Below are positions 10,926 through 23,490 of a DNA stretch of 64,000 nt, piece after piece. Both the position numbers and the translations under genes were made by a program. The stretch is from Botrytis cinerea B05.10. Lineage: Eukaryota > Ascomycota > Leotiomycetes > Helotiales > Sclerotiniaceae. Under the pieces are notes generated by a model. It searched no databases. It was not told the origin of the DNA and saw only the letters and a list, made by a program, of their open reading frames with translations. How positions within the stretch are numbered: position 1 is the first letter of the stretch; every line of letters begins with the position of its first letter. The stretch lies in NCBI RefSeq assembly GCF_000143535.2, contig NC_037315.1, positions 930,001 through 994,000 of the forward strand, in the 5' to 3' direction.

Positions 10926-12072
10926 TCTGAGGTTCTTGATTGATTGTTGGTGTGGTCAATAGATGTAACGATTATTGAAATTGTTGGATTGGTTGAAGGA
11001 TGAATCCGTTTTCGTAATTGAAAGTTCCACAATCTTGGAGACGTGATGGAAGGAATGTCGCTTGGTTAATTGAAGAATTGAGGTTTTGTTCTCCAATTGT
11101 CATCCAATTGTCGTAGAATGGGTTATGTTGTATCTCCGTACTTTCCAGAGCGCGGGTATGATGTCGTTGCCGTGGTTTATTTACCTCTTCTCGTCTCGTC
11201 TCGTCTCGTCTCGCTCGTTTTTCGAATGCAAAGCAGAAATGGTATTCAATGTTCTCTTAAAGAATCGTTCTTGATTTCTCCTATCTATTTCGGAGATGCA
11301 ATCAACAGAAACAAAGGAAGATGGAAGCTGCAAAGTAGGTTTGGCTTAGGTTCAACAAGTTCGGCGCACAAGAAACCATATAATTGGCTAAAATGGAATC
11401 CAACAAGAGCAAGCTTGTCTAATACCCCGCACTTTTGGCTGTTTTGTCCGTCTTAAAGTATAAAAACGACTATCAAATGGTGAATAGCTCGAGCGGGAGA
11501 GAATCCAAATTGTATGTGCAGAAATAGATTGGTTCAAAGTTTTGTGTGGTTACAATGTTTTGGAGGTGTGATGTGAGAGAAGAGAGGAATTGGTGAATGA
11601 ACTGAAAGAGGAAAACAGGACAACCAAGCTGCAGCTGGGCAGTGACGAAAGTGAGGAGTAAAGCAAGGATGTGGTGGCTCCATTTCGGATGAGGGTCTGC
11701 GGGCGTACGGGCGGCTTAGAGTTTCTTGCGGAGACCAATCAAGATTGAGATTTCGCCTTGTATCCATTTGATTTGTATGGGGGAAGGGAAGTCAAGCTGA
11801 AGATACCGACACACGTGAAGGGTCCACGTGAAGACAGGCCAATGATCAAAGACTAAACCGAATGAGGAAACTGTAAGCTTTGAGCCTCATATTTCAGGCA
11901 TTTGGCTTCTCGGGAAAACGTGATATGCCACTAACCCAAATACATTCTAGCCTTACTTTGTTGCGGCCATTCCCATAGTCGACCTCACTACCCATTATCG
12001 ACATCACCACCGTCTAACCTCCAATCAGTCCTCCGGTACATTTTCAATCGTATCCCACAGCACAAAATCACA
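10926..12072. other. Divergent intergenic region, NIPSNAP / ATP18
   Basis: Holds the promoters of two nuclear genes for mitochondrial proteins, transcribed away from each other. A short ctcgt pentamer run lies near 11190-11216. The minus ORF at 11534-11767 is proline- and histidine-rich low complexity and not supported as a gene. Confidence 0.45.
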
Positions 12073-12564
12073 ATGTCTTGGTTAGGAAAGAAGTTCCCTG
12101 CGCCTGTCGGTATGTGAAGCCATTCAATCGCAAGCTGTGAAAAGCTTTCGTTCCGCACTTTTCCGATCTCCAAGTAATGTTTACTGACAAAACTGTGTTT
12201 CTAGCAAAGCCAATGGCTCCTTTCTTCGTTGCCGGTATGTTACTTTGAGAGCCAATCATCCCGGGTATATCACGAAATGCGAAGGTCGAAAGCATCTGAA
12301 ACTGGGGAGGAACGGCAAGGCTAGAGCGTGAACTATGGGCTAATATTACTTGGGGAACTAGGTGCCGTCATCATGTACGGAATCAACTCTGCTGCTATCG
12401 CAATGTCCAACAGTACGTCTATTCCATTGCGTGTCTGCGAACATGGACCGTAAAAATATGCTTGTGAAGAGATGCTGACAAGAATGGCTATCATAGGCGA
12501 GGAGTTCAAGAACGACCCTAGAAACCCAAACGCAAAGACCCCAAAGCCAGCCGAGAAACACTAA
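12073..12564 (+). CDS. ATP18: F1Fo ATP synthase subunit j/i (ATP18), 61 aa in four exons
   Basis: Small single-helix subunit of the membrane Fo sector of mitochondrial ATP synthase. Exons 12073-12109, 12205-12234, 12362-12412 and 12497-12564 give 61 residues. All three introns have GT...AG ends (GTATGT, GTATGT and GTACGT donors), and each junction keeps the frame. The protein starts MSWLGKKFPAPVAKPMAPFF, has one membrane segment (AGAVIMYGINSAAIA), and ends in a charged tail with NDPRNPNAKTP. The start MSWLGKKFP and PMAPFF are the conserved subunit j signature. Because the exons are 30-68 nt long the gene is easily missed by ORF finding; a minus-strand ORF across exon 4 is only its shadow. Confidence 0.92.
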
Positions 12565-13785
12565 ATGGGAGAAACGTATGATGGGGGGCATGATGACTGG
12601 GAACTTCCATAGATCGAACCTATGATAGATCGGTTGAACGGGGCATTCGTTCCCGTGATGGATGATGTGTAAATTAGGAGACAATGAAATCATCTGGTGT
12701 CCTATAAAGGAAGATGTTACACTGTGATCTATCATCCAAGTTTGAGGATACTAATGATATCTTGAGTTTGACCTGAAAATTAGTCGTTTCGAGCAAAACT
12801 TCATGGCATGAGGGTGGGGGGACTGAGGGGCATTGAATGAATAGCCTCGAGCGGGGATATTGCATGCCTAATAAGTTCTATTGTATCTTCTCCTTCTCAC
12901 CATGGTACGAGTATAAGGGTGTAGTATGAAACATTTGTCTTTGAAGTTGTATTTTCAAAGATGTGAATTGCTTTGAATTTAAATTGATTAGTGGCAATCA
13001 ATGATTCCCGTGTTGTTTTCATATTAGGAAGGTAGTCTTGCAATATCAAGTCCAGTGAATTGATGAAGCATGTCTTATTTGTCTATGCTGCCCTTGTCGA
13101 TTTCCTGATATACTTTAATCATTCATCTGTCTCCATCACGTAGCATGAATATACAATTTGCAGGTGTTAAGAACCTAGGCCTTTACGTTCAAGAATATCG
13201 AAAACCTACCTAATAGTCATGCATTCTCTCTCTCTGTATGTGCATTGTCTGTATCAAAGTAGACCAACTAGTTTGTCTAAAAACTGAAGTCGAGTCATGT
13301 GAAGTGTCTCATAACCAGTAGCACTCATCTCTGTTTGTCTGTTGCCCAAAATTATTCATACAGAACTCATCTCCGACCTGACAATTCCCGGAAGAACCCG
13401 AGGATATAGTGAATTCAAATTATGACACTTATGACACCTGATTGACCTTCCTGTTGCCTATGGCTCGACCCTGCACGGACCCCATAGCAATCTTGAATCA
13501 TAATAAACACTCCTCTTCTCATCGATTCTCAACTTCGATCTACAAACCTTTTACTTATACTTCTAACAAACAACTTCTTTTTCGACAAACTTGCAAATCT
13601 ATTGTTGTTGTGCTTGTCACAATAACTGTAGTTTTTGGACTACCCCTTCTTTGACATTGTACAAAACCTCCATCCTTTTGCAAGCTTCCACAAGTCTTCA
13701 ACTTCGAGCCCTTGACGTGGAAAGTTGAAACTCCAGTTGATCAATCCAACTTACAGAGATCGATAAGCACCTAAGCACCTACTGT
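12565..13785. other. Intergenic with leader of the next gene
   Basis: Contains the ATP18 3' region and, from about 13440, a C/T-rich stretch typical of a fungal 5' leader. A 70-codon ORF at 13442-13654 could be an upstream ORF but has no motif. Confidence 0.4.
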
Positions 13786-16700
13786 ATGACTTACTGCAGA
13801 ATGACACGCCAACCTTCCGATCAGTCTCTTGACGCTCCTCACCAACCCGCCAACCCTTTCCCTATTCCTACTACCCAATCTGCCCTTCCTCCCCAAAAGT
13901 CTGCTGCTCAACAAACATCATCATCTGATCATGTTTGTAAGTCCACCAATGTTGTGTCCTGCAGCGTTGAACAAGGCCAAGAAGATGTTTTCGTACCACC
14001 TCCACGATTGACATACTTGGATTTGTTGATCATTGAAAATTCAGGATTTCCAAGTATGGCTGAGTTCGAGATCTTCCTCCAGCTATACCAGAAATCATAC
14101 TATCATATGGAACTAGCGGAACGCAAAAAACTCTTCCAGCAAGTAGAGATTCTTCGACAAAGCATGCGCCATCCGCAATCAATTCAAGCGCTGGTAGAAG
14201 CACAGCAAAGTATTCAAGCCGGTCAACCATTCCTCAGCCTCAAACATTATGCGAACTTCAGCCGAAACGGATACATGCTTACCTCCATGATCAGTCGCTG
14301 CCTCAATCTTACCTCTTTTGCTCTGCAGCGAGCCGTTTTTAACGCCGCAGCAGAAGTAACTAGGAACAGTGACAAGTCAAGCATAGCAACTATTTCAGGC
14401 AAAACCTGTGAAGACATCGTAAGCATCCTTCTCTTCGTCTTCGTCTTTGTCCACGAAATGAACTAACGTTCATATCAGTTATCTCGTGGTGTGCAACACT
14501 GGACTGCTGAGGATATCTTAAAGCTTGAGACAATCGTCTACATCCGCCCCTCTGAGCACCACGTCAACAACCCTCCATCTAAGGTCACTACACGTACTGA
14601 TTTGTCACCTTTCTCGTACAAACCACTTCCTCATTGCCCAGATCCTCCTATGTATCGAAGTATGAAAACCGAGTCAAACAATTCAGCTTTATCCTTGCAA
14701 CAACCTTGGACATACAGCCAGTGTTTGGACTACCTTGCTGGTCGCACAATAGACTTCATGAATTCTCGTAATCCAGAAGCTTTCTTCTTCAGCTTACCTT
14801 CCGACGACAAGCTGCAAGGCATGACAGCGGATCAACGCGCAGAGTTTGTTCGTAAGCATATTATAGAGCAAGATGCAAAGCGTGATCTATCAAAGTCAGG
14901 CAATTGTTTGTGTCCTGTTGATTCGAAAACCTCCGAGCGTCTCATTCAAGGTACACAAAGCAGTCTACTTCCGGAGCTTGATACTACTGCATCGACCTCA
15001 AAAGGCAACCCTTACATCCAGGGAACCCTTGACAATTATCGAAACCGCAAAACCCACGATATCTTCAGTAGTGGAGGTAGACATGGATTTCAATCACCAT
15101 CCATCTCTAGTGCAGATTGTGGAAGTGGAATGGGATATAGACGTCAGCAGACATCGAGCATTGCCGCAGATGACGGATGTTGCGATTCAGACCTAGGAGA
15201 TGACGATGATTCTGATTGGGCTCCTAATCAATCTGAAAATTTGAGTCCACCATCGAGATCAACAAAGCGCGTATCTTTCGCTACATCGGCGACAGATATA
15301 CCAGGACATCTTCGCGAACGGGAAAATACTATCATTGCGTCTGATTTTATCTCTTTTACAGAATCAGAGTCAGGGAATGATCATGCAAACACTAAAGACA
15401 ATGAATCATTGAGCGAAAGCATTCGCGATCGTCAAGATTTTCTTTGGACAGCTCCTGTAACTCATGCTGCTTCTGCGGTCGACGTTTCACTCGCTTCTGG
15501 TGATGAAAATAATATTCTTGTCCCAGTTAGCCCACCTCGTGCCTCTGTCTCAAAGAGAAGAAATAGAAAACACCCATCGACTCGAAGTCATCGAGTAGCT
15601 CAACCAGGTGCTCAACGACGCGGTGGGGACTTTAATGCTTTGCTCGATACCTTGGAGAAACACCAGTTGCAATTGGCCTCACTTCCAAAATTAAACAATG
15701 AGAATGTCGATTTGTGGAATGAAAATCTTCAAAAGGCAACCAAAAAATCTCAAGGTCTTAAATCCCAAGAGGCTTTGTTTCCCACTTGGGAAGAGGTTCC
15801 GCTGCAACAAGGCAATTCAGATGTTGGACATGCTGTTCAAGAAGACTCGATGCTAGCCATGCAAGAAATGTTACTGGAGCAACAAAAAAAGAAGAGAATC
15901 CAATTATTGCGAGATCAGGCTGTTCTACAAGCTATGCTTGTCTCAAAAACTGGTCCAAAGAATGAGCATGACCTTAAAGCTTCAGTATATAAACCGGCAT
16001 TGTTAACAGTGGAACAGGAAAGCAAGAATCAAGTTGAATCGAAACGCCAAGAACAGGTTACTATGCCAGCTACTTCTCTCTCCTTGGAGAAAGCTAGTCA
16101 AACAAAGCCTGTAGAATCTCTTGCTTCTCTCGAAAATGGCCAAACTGTTTTCAATGGTCCCCCAAAATCTGACGGTCTCACGTTGAAGGAGGCTCCGCAA
16201 TTCGAACTTGGTCGGTTTGGAAAGCTTAAGAACCGTTCCGCGCTCCATGCTCCCCGTGTTGGAAAACTCTCTGCTTCTTCCAGGGCTCCCAAAGACTTGA
16301 AAAAAGATAGGGCCGCCAAGTTCGATGACCTTAAGAAATTTGCGGATGAGTTCAAGATGTCCACTCCAGTGCCAAGTGACATTGCCTTTATCAATCACGG
16401 TGAGATTCCCGTAGATGGCTGGCAAAATCACTCTCGAGACCGTGCTAATACTTGCGATAAAGGCCCTCTTCTTATTGCTATCAAGGAAGAGAATCTTCTT
16501 CGTGCTAAGGGTGCTGCAATTGATGAGTCTAAAGCGAGAAGAATCTCAGTTGAAGAAGCTACTCGTCTTCTTGCTGCTCAGAAATTGGCTAAAGAAATTT
16601 CGACTGCTACAAATTCCGCAACTGGTACAACTCCTCCCATTCCTGCAAGTCATCGATTGAATGATTTCAATTTCGGCATTACAGCTACAACATATGATCA

Positions 16701-16866
16701 AGACCGTTTCATACGAATTACCAATAGCAGCTTCAAGAGTCATAATGCTAACCATGGTATTCACAGTTTCGAACAAGGCGGTTCAATGAATGCTGAGTGC
16801 AGTAGTCGTTCTGAGAGATCGAGATTGAGATTGAGATTCGATGACTTGAGTGGCGAATTGTTCTAG
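13786..16866 (+). CDS. Orphan large, mostly disordered protein, about 1006 aa
   Basis: No known domain recognised. Two exons, 13786-14418 and 14479-16866, are joined over a 60-nt intron (GTAAGC, branch ACTAAC, acceptor CAG, phase 0). The N-terminal 70 residues are rich in Pro/Gln/Ser. A compact-looking part follows (about 75-245): LTYLDLLIIENSGFPSMAEF, then helices with AERKKLFQQVEILRQ, continuing across the splice into RGVQHWTAEDILKLE. The middle is Ser/Asp-rich, with an acidic patch DSDLGDDDDSDW near residue 445. Around 670-695 a Gln/Lys-rich helix (MQEMLLEQQKKKRIQLLRDQ) is a likely short coiled coil. The C-terminus ends in basic RSRLRLRF. The start may instead be the Met at 13801. It could be a nuclear or scaffold protein, but the sequence does not say. 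Confidence 0.7.
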
Positions 16867-17613
16867 GCAAGCGATGATTGATGATGGATACGAATATTGC
16901 GAATTGATAAATGGATAAGATATAATGGGAAAGAAACAACTCCTCGAAGTTCTGAGATACATGCCGCTATAAGGGTTGTGAAATGGAGGTCAAACGAGTT
17001 GTGCCACATATTCAAAGCCAGGGAGACTCTTAACTAGTTACTCTATGGAGAATTGGACATTAACGTGGACATCGCAGGTAGTCTAATTCATTAGTTAAGC
17101 ATATACAAAAGGATCTTTGGTTCTATTGATTGATCTGAAAATTCCAGTTTCTACTCAGGTGGCTCTCTCTACTCTATCCATTACTACATGACCACGTGCT
17201 AGTGGCTAGCGTGGATAACGCGAATTTATTGAATAGATTCACTTGCGAGAAATAGTCTGTAGATAAGATTTGTGGTTTTCTTTCCCTTCTGTTTTCTATG
17301 GCTGGGTAAAGTCTTTGACCGCCGAGAAGTTCCCGGTAGAATCCAGAGAAATACTTTGAGGGCGAATTTTGAGTCTTTAATATTTTCAAGTCGGTTTTAT
17401 CTAGAAGTCACCGTTGCTCTCCCTTTTGCACCAGTTGCCACCTCGATTTACTTCCCTCTCCTTCCCTCTCACACTTCTCTCCAGCTTTGCAGTATTACGT
17501 GCAAGTTGAATTTATCTCGTCGGATATCCAATCTAAGTGGTATGTTATCGTTTAAATTCATCATGTGTATTGAAATTCTGACTTGCCAATCCCCTCTAGA
17601 TTCCACAAACAAG
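16867..17613. other. Intergenic, with a probable 5'UTR intron of the next gene
   Basis: A GTATGT...CTAG intron at 17540-17599 lies just before the chosen start at 17614. A pyrimidine-rich tract at about 17410-17490 is compatible with the transcript leader. The ORF continues upstream to 17272 but is not protein-like there. Confidence 0.4.
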
Positions 17614-19007
17614 ATGTATTCCCTGTTTCGCGTTCCCAAACTACATTTCAACCCTCAAGTACATACCGAAAGACTCATTGTTTTCCTGGCATTTCGCAAA
17701 GACTTCTTATTGATGTCCTATGGTGACCTCCTTCACTATGACAAAAAGAAGAATCGAGACGAATTATTGAAATCTTTCGATCCTCAATACATTGAACAAC
17801 ATCTACATGGAATTTCATTCAAACATATGTGTGATCTAGTCAAGGATATGTGGACCGCAAGATACTTCCATCCCAATTCGGAAATAACTAGGTTTTTCGA
17901 GGGCGCCTCCTTTGAGCGACAGCAAGATCCTGCTTTTCGAAGACTTATCAATGTTCCACCATTAGGAGAGGCATTGGAAAGTGATATCTGGCGATTGAAC
18001 CACCAGCCATATTATAAGCCGCGTATCACCAAATCTGGCAGGATTAGAAAATTGCATTCAACACGTCTACGTTTTTTGCCAATTAGGGAACCCTTTGGTC
18101 CCGATCTTATGTTGAACTTTTCACCAGAATCCGGTCCTTTCCAACCTTTCCTTGGTCCTTACGAAGATGATTATGAGTGCAGCACAGCGCTTCCCTTCGC
18201 TCTTCAACATTCCATCCTCACGACACTCCAAGATCTCACCGAAGAATCTCTATTTAGCTTCGCATCCCGATACTTTCCTGGCTACCTAGCTTTGAACTTC
18301 AAAACTTGCCCTAAGTCTATGGAGCTAAACACCTGGAGATCGCATCTACACATGAACGCTCCTTACATCCGGCAAAATCTCACCTCTGGTTTTGTTATTG
18401 ACGACTTGCATTTCTTTTTGCATCGTTTGGAAACAATAATAGACCTAATTGTGCGTCGGAAACAGGGTAAGCAGACTGAATCCACTCTCAGTTTTAGGAT
18501 GGATCAATGGCTAACATAATCAGGGATTCCTATTGAAGCAATCAATAGTATGTGCGCAGATAGCATTTGCTTGGCAAGAGCTTTAGGAGACCCACGAGCA
18601 TTTCTGCTGGGAATCATACAGGAAAAGGTGCTCATGGTTTCGGAAACACTGTAAGCCATTTATCAATATATATCGTTTCTCTCACATGCTTTGAGTTTCG
18701 AAATATTCCTCCTCGCTTCTTGATAAAGCCATTACCGGTGCTACGAACTAACTCATTTTTTCACACTAGGCTACAAATACAACCTCTACCTCTCCATTTT
18801 TCCTCCCTTGAAATCGGTCTGACGAGGAAATGTAACCTTCAGATCTTCATCCAGGCCATATCTGCTTCACGCATCCTCATACGCTCCGCAGAAGGAACAA
18901 TACTTTACTCGGAGAGATACTATGAAATTACTAACATGCTACATCGCTTAGAAATTTATAATGAAGAGAAGCGCGCACCTCCGACCTATGCCCCTTTCTA
19001 TTATTGA
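17614..19007 (+). CDS. Orphan protein, 405 aa, three exons
   Basis: Family not recognised. Exons 17614-18466, 18524-18650 and 18770-19007 are joined over introns 18467-18523 (branch GCTAAC, acceptor CAG) and 18651-18769 (GTAAGC...TAG), with phases 1 and 2 consistent. The start MYSLFRVPKLHFNPQVHTER follows a putative leader intron; the open frame upstream has no coding character. The protein is rich in aromatic and basic residues, with segments such as RRLINVPPLGEALESDIWRL, LQDLTEESLFSFASRYFPGY and, spanning the first splice, KQGIPIEAINSMCADSICLA. No signal peptide or clear membrane helix. It looks globular, so a fold search may place it. Confidence 0.6.
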
Positions 19008-20177
19008 TACTAAAACTCAGAGCATTTATCGATCGACTGGGAGACTTATGAGCAAGAATCAAACGAATGAAGTGTCTGACCTTTGGTCTTCCGTCTATTA
19101 TCGAGGAGCATAATGAGCAGATTTCGAATGATGATGAGAACACTGAAGCATAAAACCATCAGTAGAATAGTGAGAGGAGTTAGTTTCTTTTGCGAGATAG
19201 ATAAATCCTTGGTGGAACACTTGATTTTTCACTGGTGTCAGATCGAGGATTGTGGGTGGCTCGAGTAGGATGATGAAAAATGGATGTAAGTGAACATCAA
19301 CGATACTTTAATGGATACGGAAATTCATTTATTGAAAAATTCCTTCCATTAAGTGATATTTTATCTAAAGATGTTGTTCTATAGATTGGCAAAAATGCAA
19401 ACGAATTTTAAGATCAGTTTACTAGTTCTTGAGAAATGCAAAATTCCCGGATTCTGAAATGCTTTTGATTCGATCGCTCGTGGCCCAATAATTCAGAAGA
19501 CATCATAAAATAAGAAAGGACATATTCCCGCAAAGGAGATCATGGAAGAATAAAAAATGGACTACGAATGATAGGCTTCTCAAAAACTATGAGATAGGGG
19601 TGAGATGACGGGAAGGAATAAAAGCCGCTTTGATCCTAAGTATGTTTTTTTACTACAGGCAATATCTGAGAATAAGGAGACTTTCTCACATAGATAATAA
19701 TCTTTAACATCTACTCGCTTTCACGGCGGAACAACTAGGTTTTGCCCTTTATGTTATATCGGTTTCTTGTTTTTGAACTAATCGTCAGTTAGACTTCACA
19801 ATACATTCTGAACAAGCCCGTAGTCAACCTCTCTATCAATGTACCATAAAACTTCTTTGTACTTCTTAGAGCATCCCAGCCTTCATGGCCTTACATATCG
19901 AGTATCAGGGTTCAGTTGGCAAGAATCAAATTACAGAGATGTTTGATGCTTGATGTGGAGCTCTTTCAATCTACTTCACACGTAGTTGCTTCTTTCATCA
20001 TTGGTTTTAGGAAATTTCTTTTTGTAAGTGATCCAATCAATAATTACCTTTCCACCACTTCCACCCTAACCATATAAGCAGATGAAAGTACTCTAAAAAT
20101 GATCACACGAGATTTCAGCCAAAACATTCCAATACAAATTAAGTCCTCCAGACTTCTCAGCATTAGCACAATTCAAT
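19008..20177. other. Intergenic
   Basis: AT-rich, with no supportable ORF or repeat. A small ORF at 19083-19268 is not convincing. Confidence 0.45.
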
Positions 20178-20753
20178 ATGGACGGTGGTCTTCTTTGTCT
20201 CTGCGACATCTGCTGTACTGAAGACATGTCAGAAAACTCAGAAAACTCACTATCGCAGTCGCCAGATGACGGTGCAAAACAAACGGAAGAAGAGCTAGAT
20301 AAAACGTATGGCCACTCGTGCGCTAGCGTCCTTGAATCTGAAGAGGATGACGAAAGAACGAATCAAAATTTAGACCACGAGTATGAGTTTCTTGAGAATA
20401 ACTTGAGAAAAATAGAGAATAGAAAGTTTGGACGGATTTCGGATGATGAAGATGAAGTTATGGAGAAGAAGTTCGAAGAAATGGATAAGAGGAATGGAGA
20501 GGGGTTTGAACGCTACATGATGTGGCTTTCGAGGGGCGGGCATGGGAGCGACAGCAGTAGTGACTGTGAGATGGATGTCGATAATAATGATGTGAGTGGA
20601 TTTGAGAGTGACAGAGATGAGAATGAGTACCAGGATACCGGTGATGGTGATTGGGAATGTTCTGCTGAAGAGTTGGAAGAGGCTATGTGTGAGGATGAGC
20701 TTTTAAGGTCATTGTATAGTGACGGTGGACATATGATGGAGTGCTGTATATGA
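20178..20753 (+). CDS. Orphan very acidic protein, 191 aa
   Basis: Unrecognised. A single exon encodes a strongly acidic protein. It opens with a Cys-rich start (MDGGLLCLCDICCTEDM), then Glu/Asp/Ser-rich sequence with repeated acidic runs (ESEEDDERT, ISDDEDEVMEKKFEEMDKR, DSSSDCEMDVDNNDV, CSAEELEEAMCEDELLRSLY). It has one helical segment near residue 115 (RYMMWLSRGGHG). Overall design resembles a disordered nuclear or chaperone-type acidic protein, but no function can be claimed. The next gene downstream on the same strand encodes a basic orphan. Confidence 0.5.
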   Translation: MDGGLLCLCDICCTEDMSENSENSLSQSPDDGAKQTEEELDKTYGHSCASVLESEEDDERTNQNLDHEYEFLENNLRKIENRKFGRISDDEDEVMEKKFEEMDKRNGEGFERYMMWLSRGGHGSDSSSDCEMDVDNNDVSGFESDRDENEYQDTGDGDWECSAEELEEAMCEDELLRSLYSDGGHMMECCI

Positions 20754-21121
20754 AATCTACTTGACGAACAAACCCAAGATGAAGGAGGTAATCTCACGTG
20801 GGATGACGAGAATCGGACAAATCATTGAAGTCTCTAAATATGACACACCCTATTATGCGCTGCAGAAGCAAGTTGAAAATGGGCTATTTATTTATTTTTT
20901 GGTTCCAATCCATTTTTGGAAAATTGAACTTGTTGTACGATGTACTTATTATGTGGTGCCGTGCTGCCATCTCAAGATTCTAGTACGGTCAATTCCTGTT
21001 TCTTGTTACTTATTAAATTGATATTCACGCTTTCCACAAGCCGAAAAAGTACAACCACACCAAGTATCTACGCATTCACGCTCATTGAAATTCATTCACT
21101 TCTCCATTGTAGAATCCAAAG
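20754..21121. other. Short intergenic region between two co-oriented orphans
   Basis: 368 bases with no feature beyond an AT-rich stretch near 20880-20930. Confidence 0.4.
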
Positions 21122-21814
21122 ATGCCGGCTCCCAAGCCCCATAAATTACAGAAACCAAAAAGGAAAGACCCAGGCACAATTCTCAAAAGGTCGCTTTCCT
21201 CCATTACTGTATCTTTGGCAAGATTTAGAAAAAGAAGGCCATCAATTTCAGGAACAAAAACTCAAAGCTCGGTGATCACAGCTACGCATGAAAACATATG
21301 TGCTCTTGGTCAAAATCGTGTTTCTACCAGAGTGCTCATCGAGATCAAAGAATATTCACCATCATTAGAGATCTCTATAGGATCTATCATGTCAATGAAC
21401 CCAGAGACAAAATACACAGGCTGCTGGAGTTCGGGCACAAAATCTACCTCATCTCTTTCGAGTGGTTCAAACATGGAGACTGATATGCACATACCTCGAA
21501 AATTCCTTCGACCCATCACTCCTCTGTCGTCAGATGCAAGTTCAGATGATGAACTCCAGGGCCGCAATTTTCATTTCCCTGCAAAACTACCTGAATTTCA
21601 GAGAATGAATATGCAGGATGATTTTATAAAGAGTCTGATAAGAAAGCTCACGAGAGAGAGGCGAGAGACAAAGTTGGTATTGCGAGGCTCAAAGAGACAC
21701 AGATGTCTGGCTACGGTGAGAAGAGTTATGGATAGTGGGTGGATCATTCAGTCGCAGGTTTTAGGAAAGCTCAAACAAGGGAGGAAAAGGAAGTTGGATG
21801 AACAGAGCATCTAG
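21122..21814 (+). CDS. Orphan basic protein, 230 aa
   Basis: Unrecognised. The N-terminus is highly basic (MPAPKPHKLQKPKRKDPGTI, then RFRKRRPS), compatible with a nuclear localisation signal. The middle is Ser/Thr-rich. The last 70 residues form a Lys/Arg-rich helical part (FIKSLIRKLTRERRETKLVL, then LKQGRKRKLDEQ). Single frame with no visible intron. Weakly supported as a protein gene: intact ORF, good Met context, consistent bias. Confidence 0.5.
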   Translation: MPAPKPHKLQKPKRKDPGTILKRSLSSITVSLARFRKRRPSISGTKTQSSVITATHENICALGQNRVSTRVLIEIKEYSPSLEISIGSIMSMNPETKYTGCWSSGTKSTSSLSSGSNMETDMHIPRKFLRPITPLSSDASSDDELQGRNFHFPAKLPEFQRMNMQDDFIKSLIRKLTRERRETKLVLRGSKRHRCLATVRRVMDSGWIIQSQVLGKLKQGRKRKLDEQSI

Positions 21815-23490
21815 CTGGATTTTGGTGGTAGCTTTATGCGTATATTTGATCAGGGAGTTGGAACTTGCCATACTGTCAGTTACCGCATGATAGAAATATC
21901 AAAGTTCACCCCTGCTGATTACTTCAAATGTTTTGATCGATTTGTTGCACTTTGCATGACATATCAATGGTTCCTTATATCTAAGTTTCCACTCCAGAGT
22001 CGACTTACTTTTGGTTATCGGTGACGAAGTGAACCGATTTGCAGAATCTGGACTCTATAAATTAGATCTCGTTGACGTTTTCCAAATGATCTCTCAGACT
22101 CAAGCCGGTACTCCCGGTTGATCATTGAACCAGTCCTGCAACAATCCTCCATTCCAACATGCTAGCATATATACGTACAATCTGATGCTTACATAATGTT
22201 ACGGGTCTGGGGATGTCTATTAAATGGTATGCGGCCTATGAATACTGAAACGATGAAGTGCAAATTTTGTGAAATCTCTCATTAGTTGTATTGCAGTGTA
22301 TCCGATAATATGTTCACTTTTCAGACTTTGTCACTATTGGAAGCTCACTAAAAGATAGATAAGTACATCTAAACGTTAACATTGATGAAGAGTTTAAACT
22401 GTAACGTGATGAATGTATCGGTGATTTCTGCTCTTTCCTGCCCAACAACATTTAAACCAATGAACAGAAATGCACTCTTCCCGCACACAAGATCTCCGGG
22501 CAAACAGAAAGAGTGAAAGATACCAGTAGCCAGTAACTCCAGAATAATAGAGATGAAAACACTCCCCCTTATTACCATTAAGTAAATAAGGGTGGAAAAA
22601 ATAAAATAAAAATAAAACAAAACTCCGCCTACAAACAAATCCAAACCCATCATAAGGAGTTTAAGATTTAATCTACAGATATCATTGACCCCAATCGCTA
22701 ACACCTCCAAGCTATTTATCACAAAAAGTATTAACATATTGGAATTAACACAAATCGCCGCAGTTCTCCACTCGTTCGACCCCCAGTTTTCGCTTTGTTA
22801 ATCAACACAGCGTCACCAATCGAATTGTATATACGACGAATTGCTAAGCGAGGTGCAGTGAAGAAGCGCCCCATACATTTACAAAAGAAAACTTGCGCTC
22901 TCGAGAAATTGGATCGGGGGTATGTGGGCGTTTGCTGGAAGGTTCGTTTGCGTATTTGTGTCGTGTTGCAAAGTAGACATTAAGCGAGGGGTTGGCCATT
23001 CTCCACTTTGACTTTCAAAAATAATGAGATCATCAATTTGCATGTGAGTCGATGGAATCGGTACGAGTGAAATGCTTATTTGCCTTGCAGATTGCGAAAA
23101 TAGGGTCACGATCCATTAAATCCTTTTAGCGATACTAATATCAACTTGGGTATTCACAGTACATTATAACATTAGAATGTCGAGCGAACACGAGAGCGCT
23201 TCTCGAAGAAGTTCCTGTAAATATTGACTTTATTCAGGGCCCAATAAGCGTAGTGGAAATTTCGAGCTGTTCATTAATCTTTCCTTTACTCAAGAATTAC
23301 TGAGCTCTTGGTGATTCTTGTTGTAGTCTGTCTATTAATGTTCCATGCCGAAGATGATTCAATTATTGTTTCAAGGTTATCGTCACGCGTTGGCAATAGG
23401 AAACACATAGCTTGATTCTAAGTTTGGTGAACTCTGTGTATCTTCAAAAAAAATGCCATTCTCGAATCTTATATTCTTCAAAGGACAAAT
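21815..23490. other. Intergenic, about 1.7 kb
   Basis: No supportable gene. The minus ORF 22369-22737 is hydrophobic by AT composition only. Confidence 0.45.

Noticed and set aside
11534..11767. Minus ORF of 77 aa in the NIPSNAP/ATP18 gap
   Set aside because: Low-complexity Pro/His/Ser composition, no motif, lies in a promoter region.
12600..12630. tRNA-like B-box (ggttcgat on the minus strand)
   Set aside because: No matching A-box, acceptor or anticodon stems could be built around it.
12358..12735. Minus ORF of 125 aa
   Set aside because: Antisense shadow of ATP18 exons 3-4 and its 3' region.
22369..22737. Minus ORF of 122 aa with hydrophobic stretches
   Set aside because: Hydrophobicity follows from AT-rich composition; no conserved pattern or splice context.
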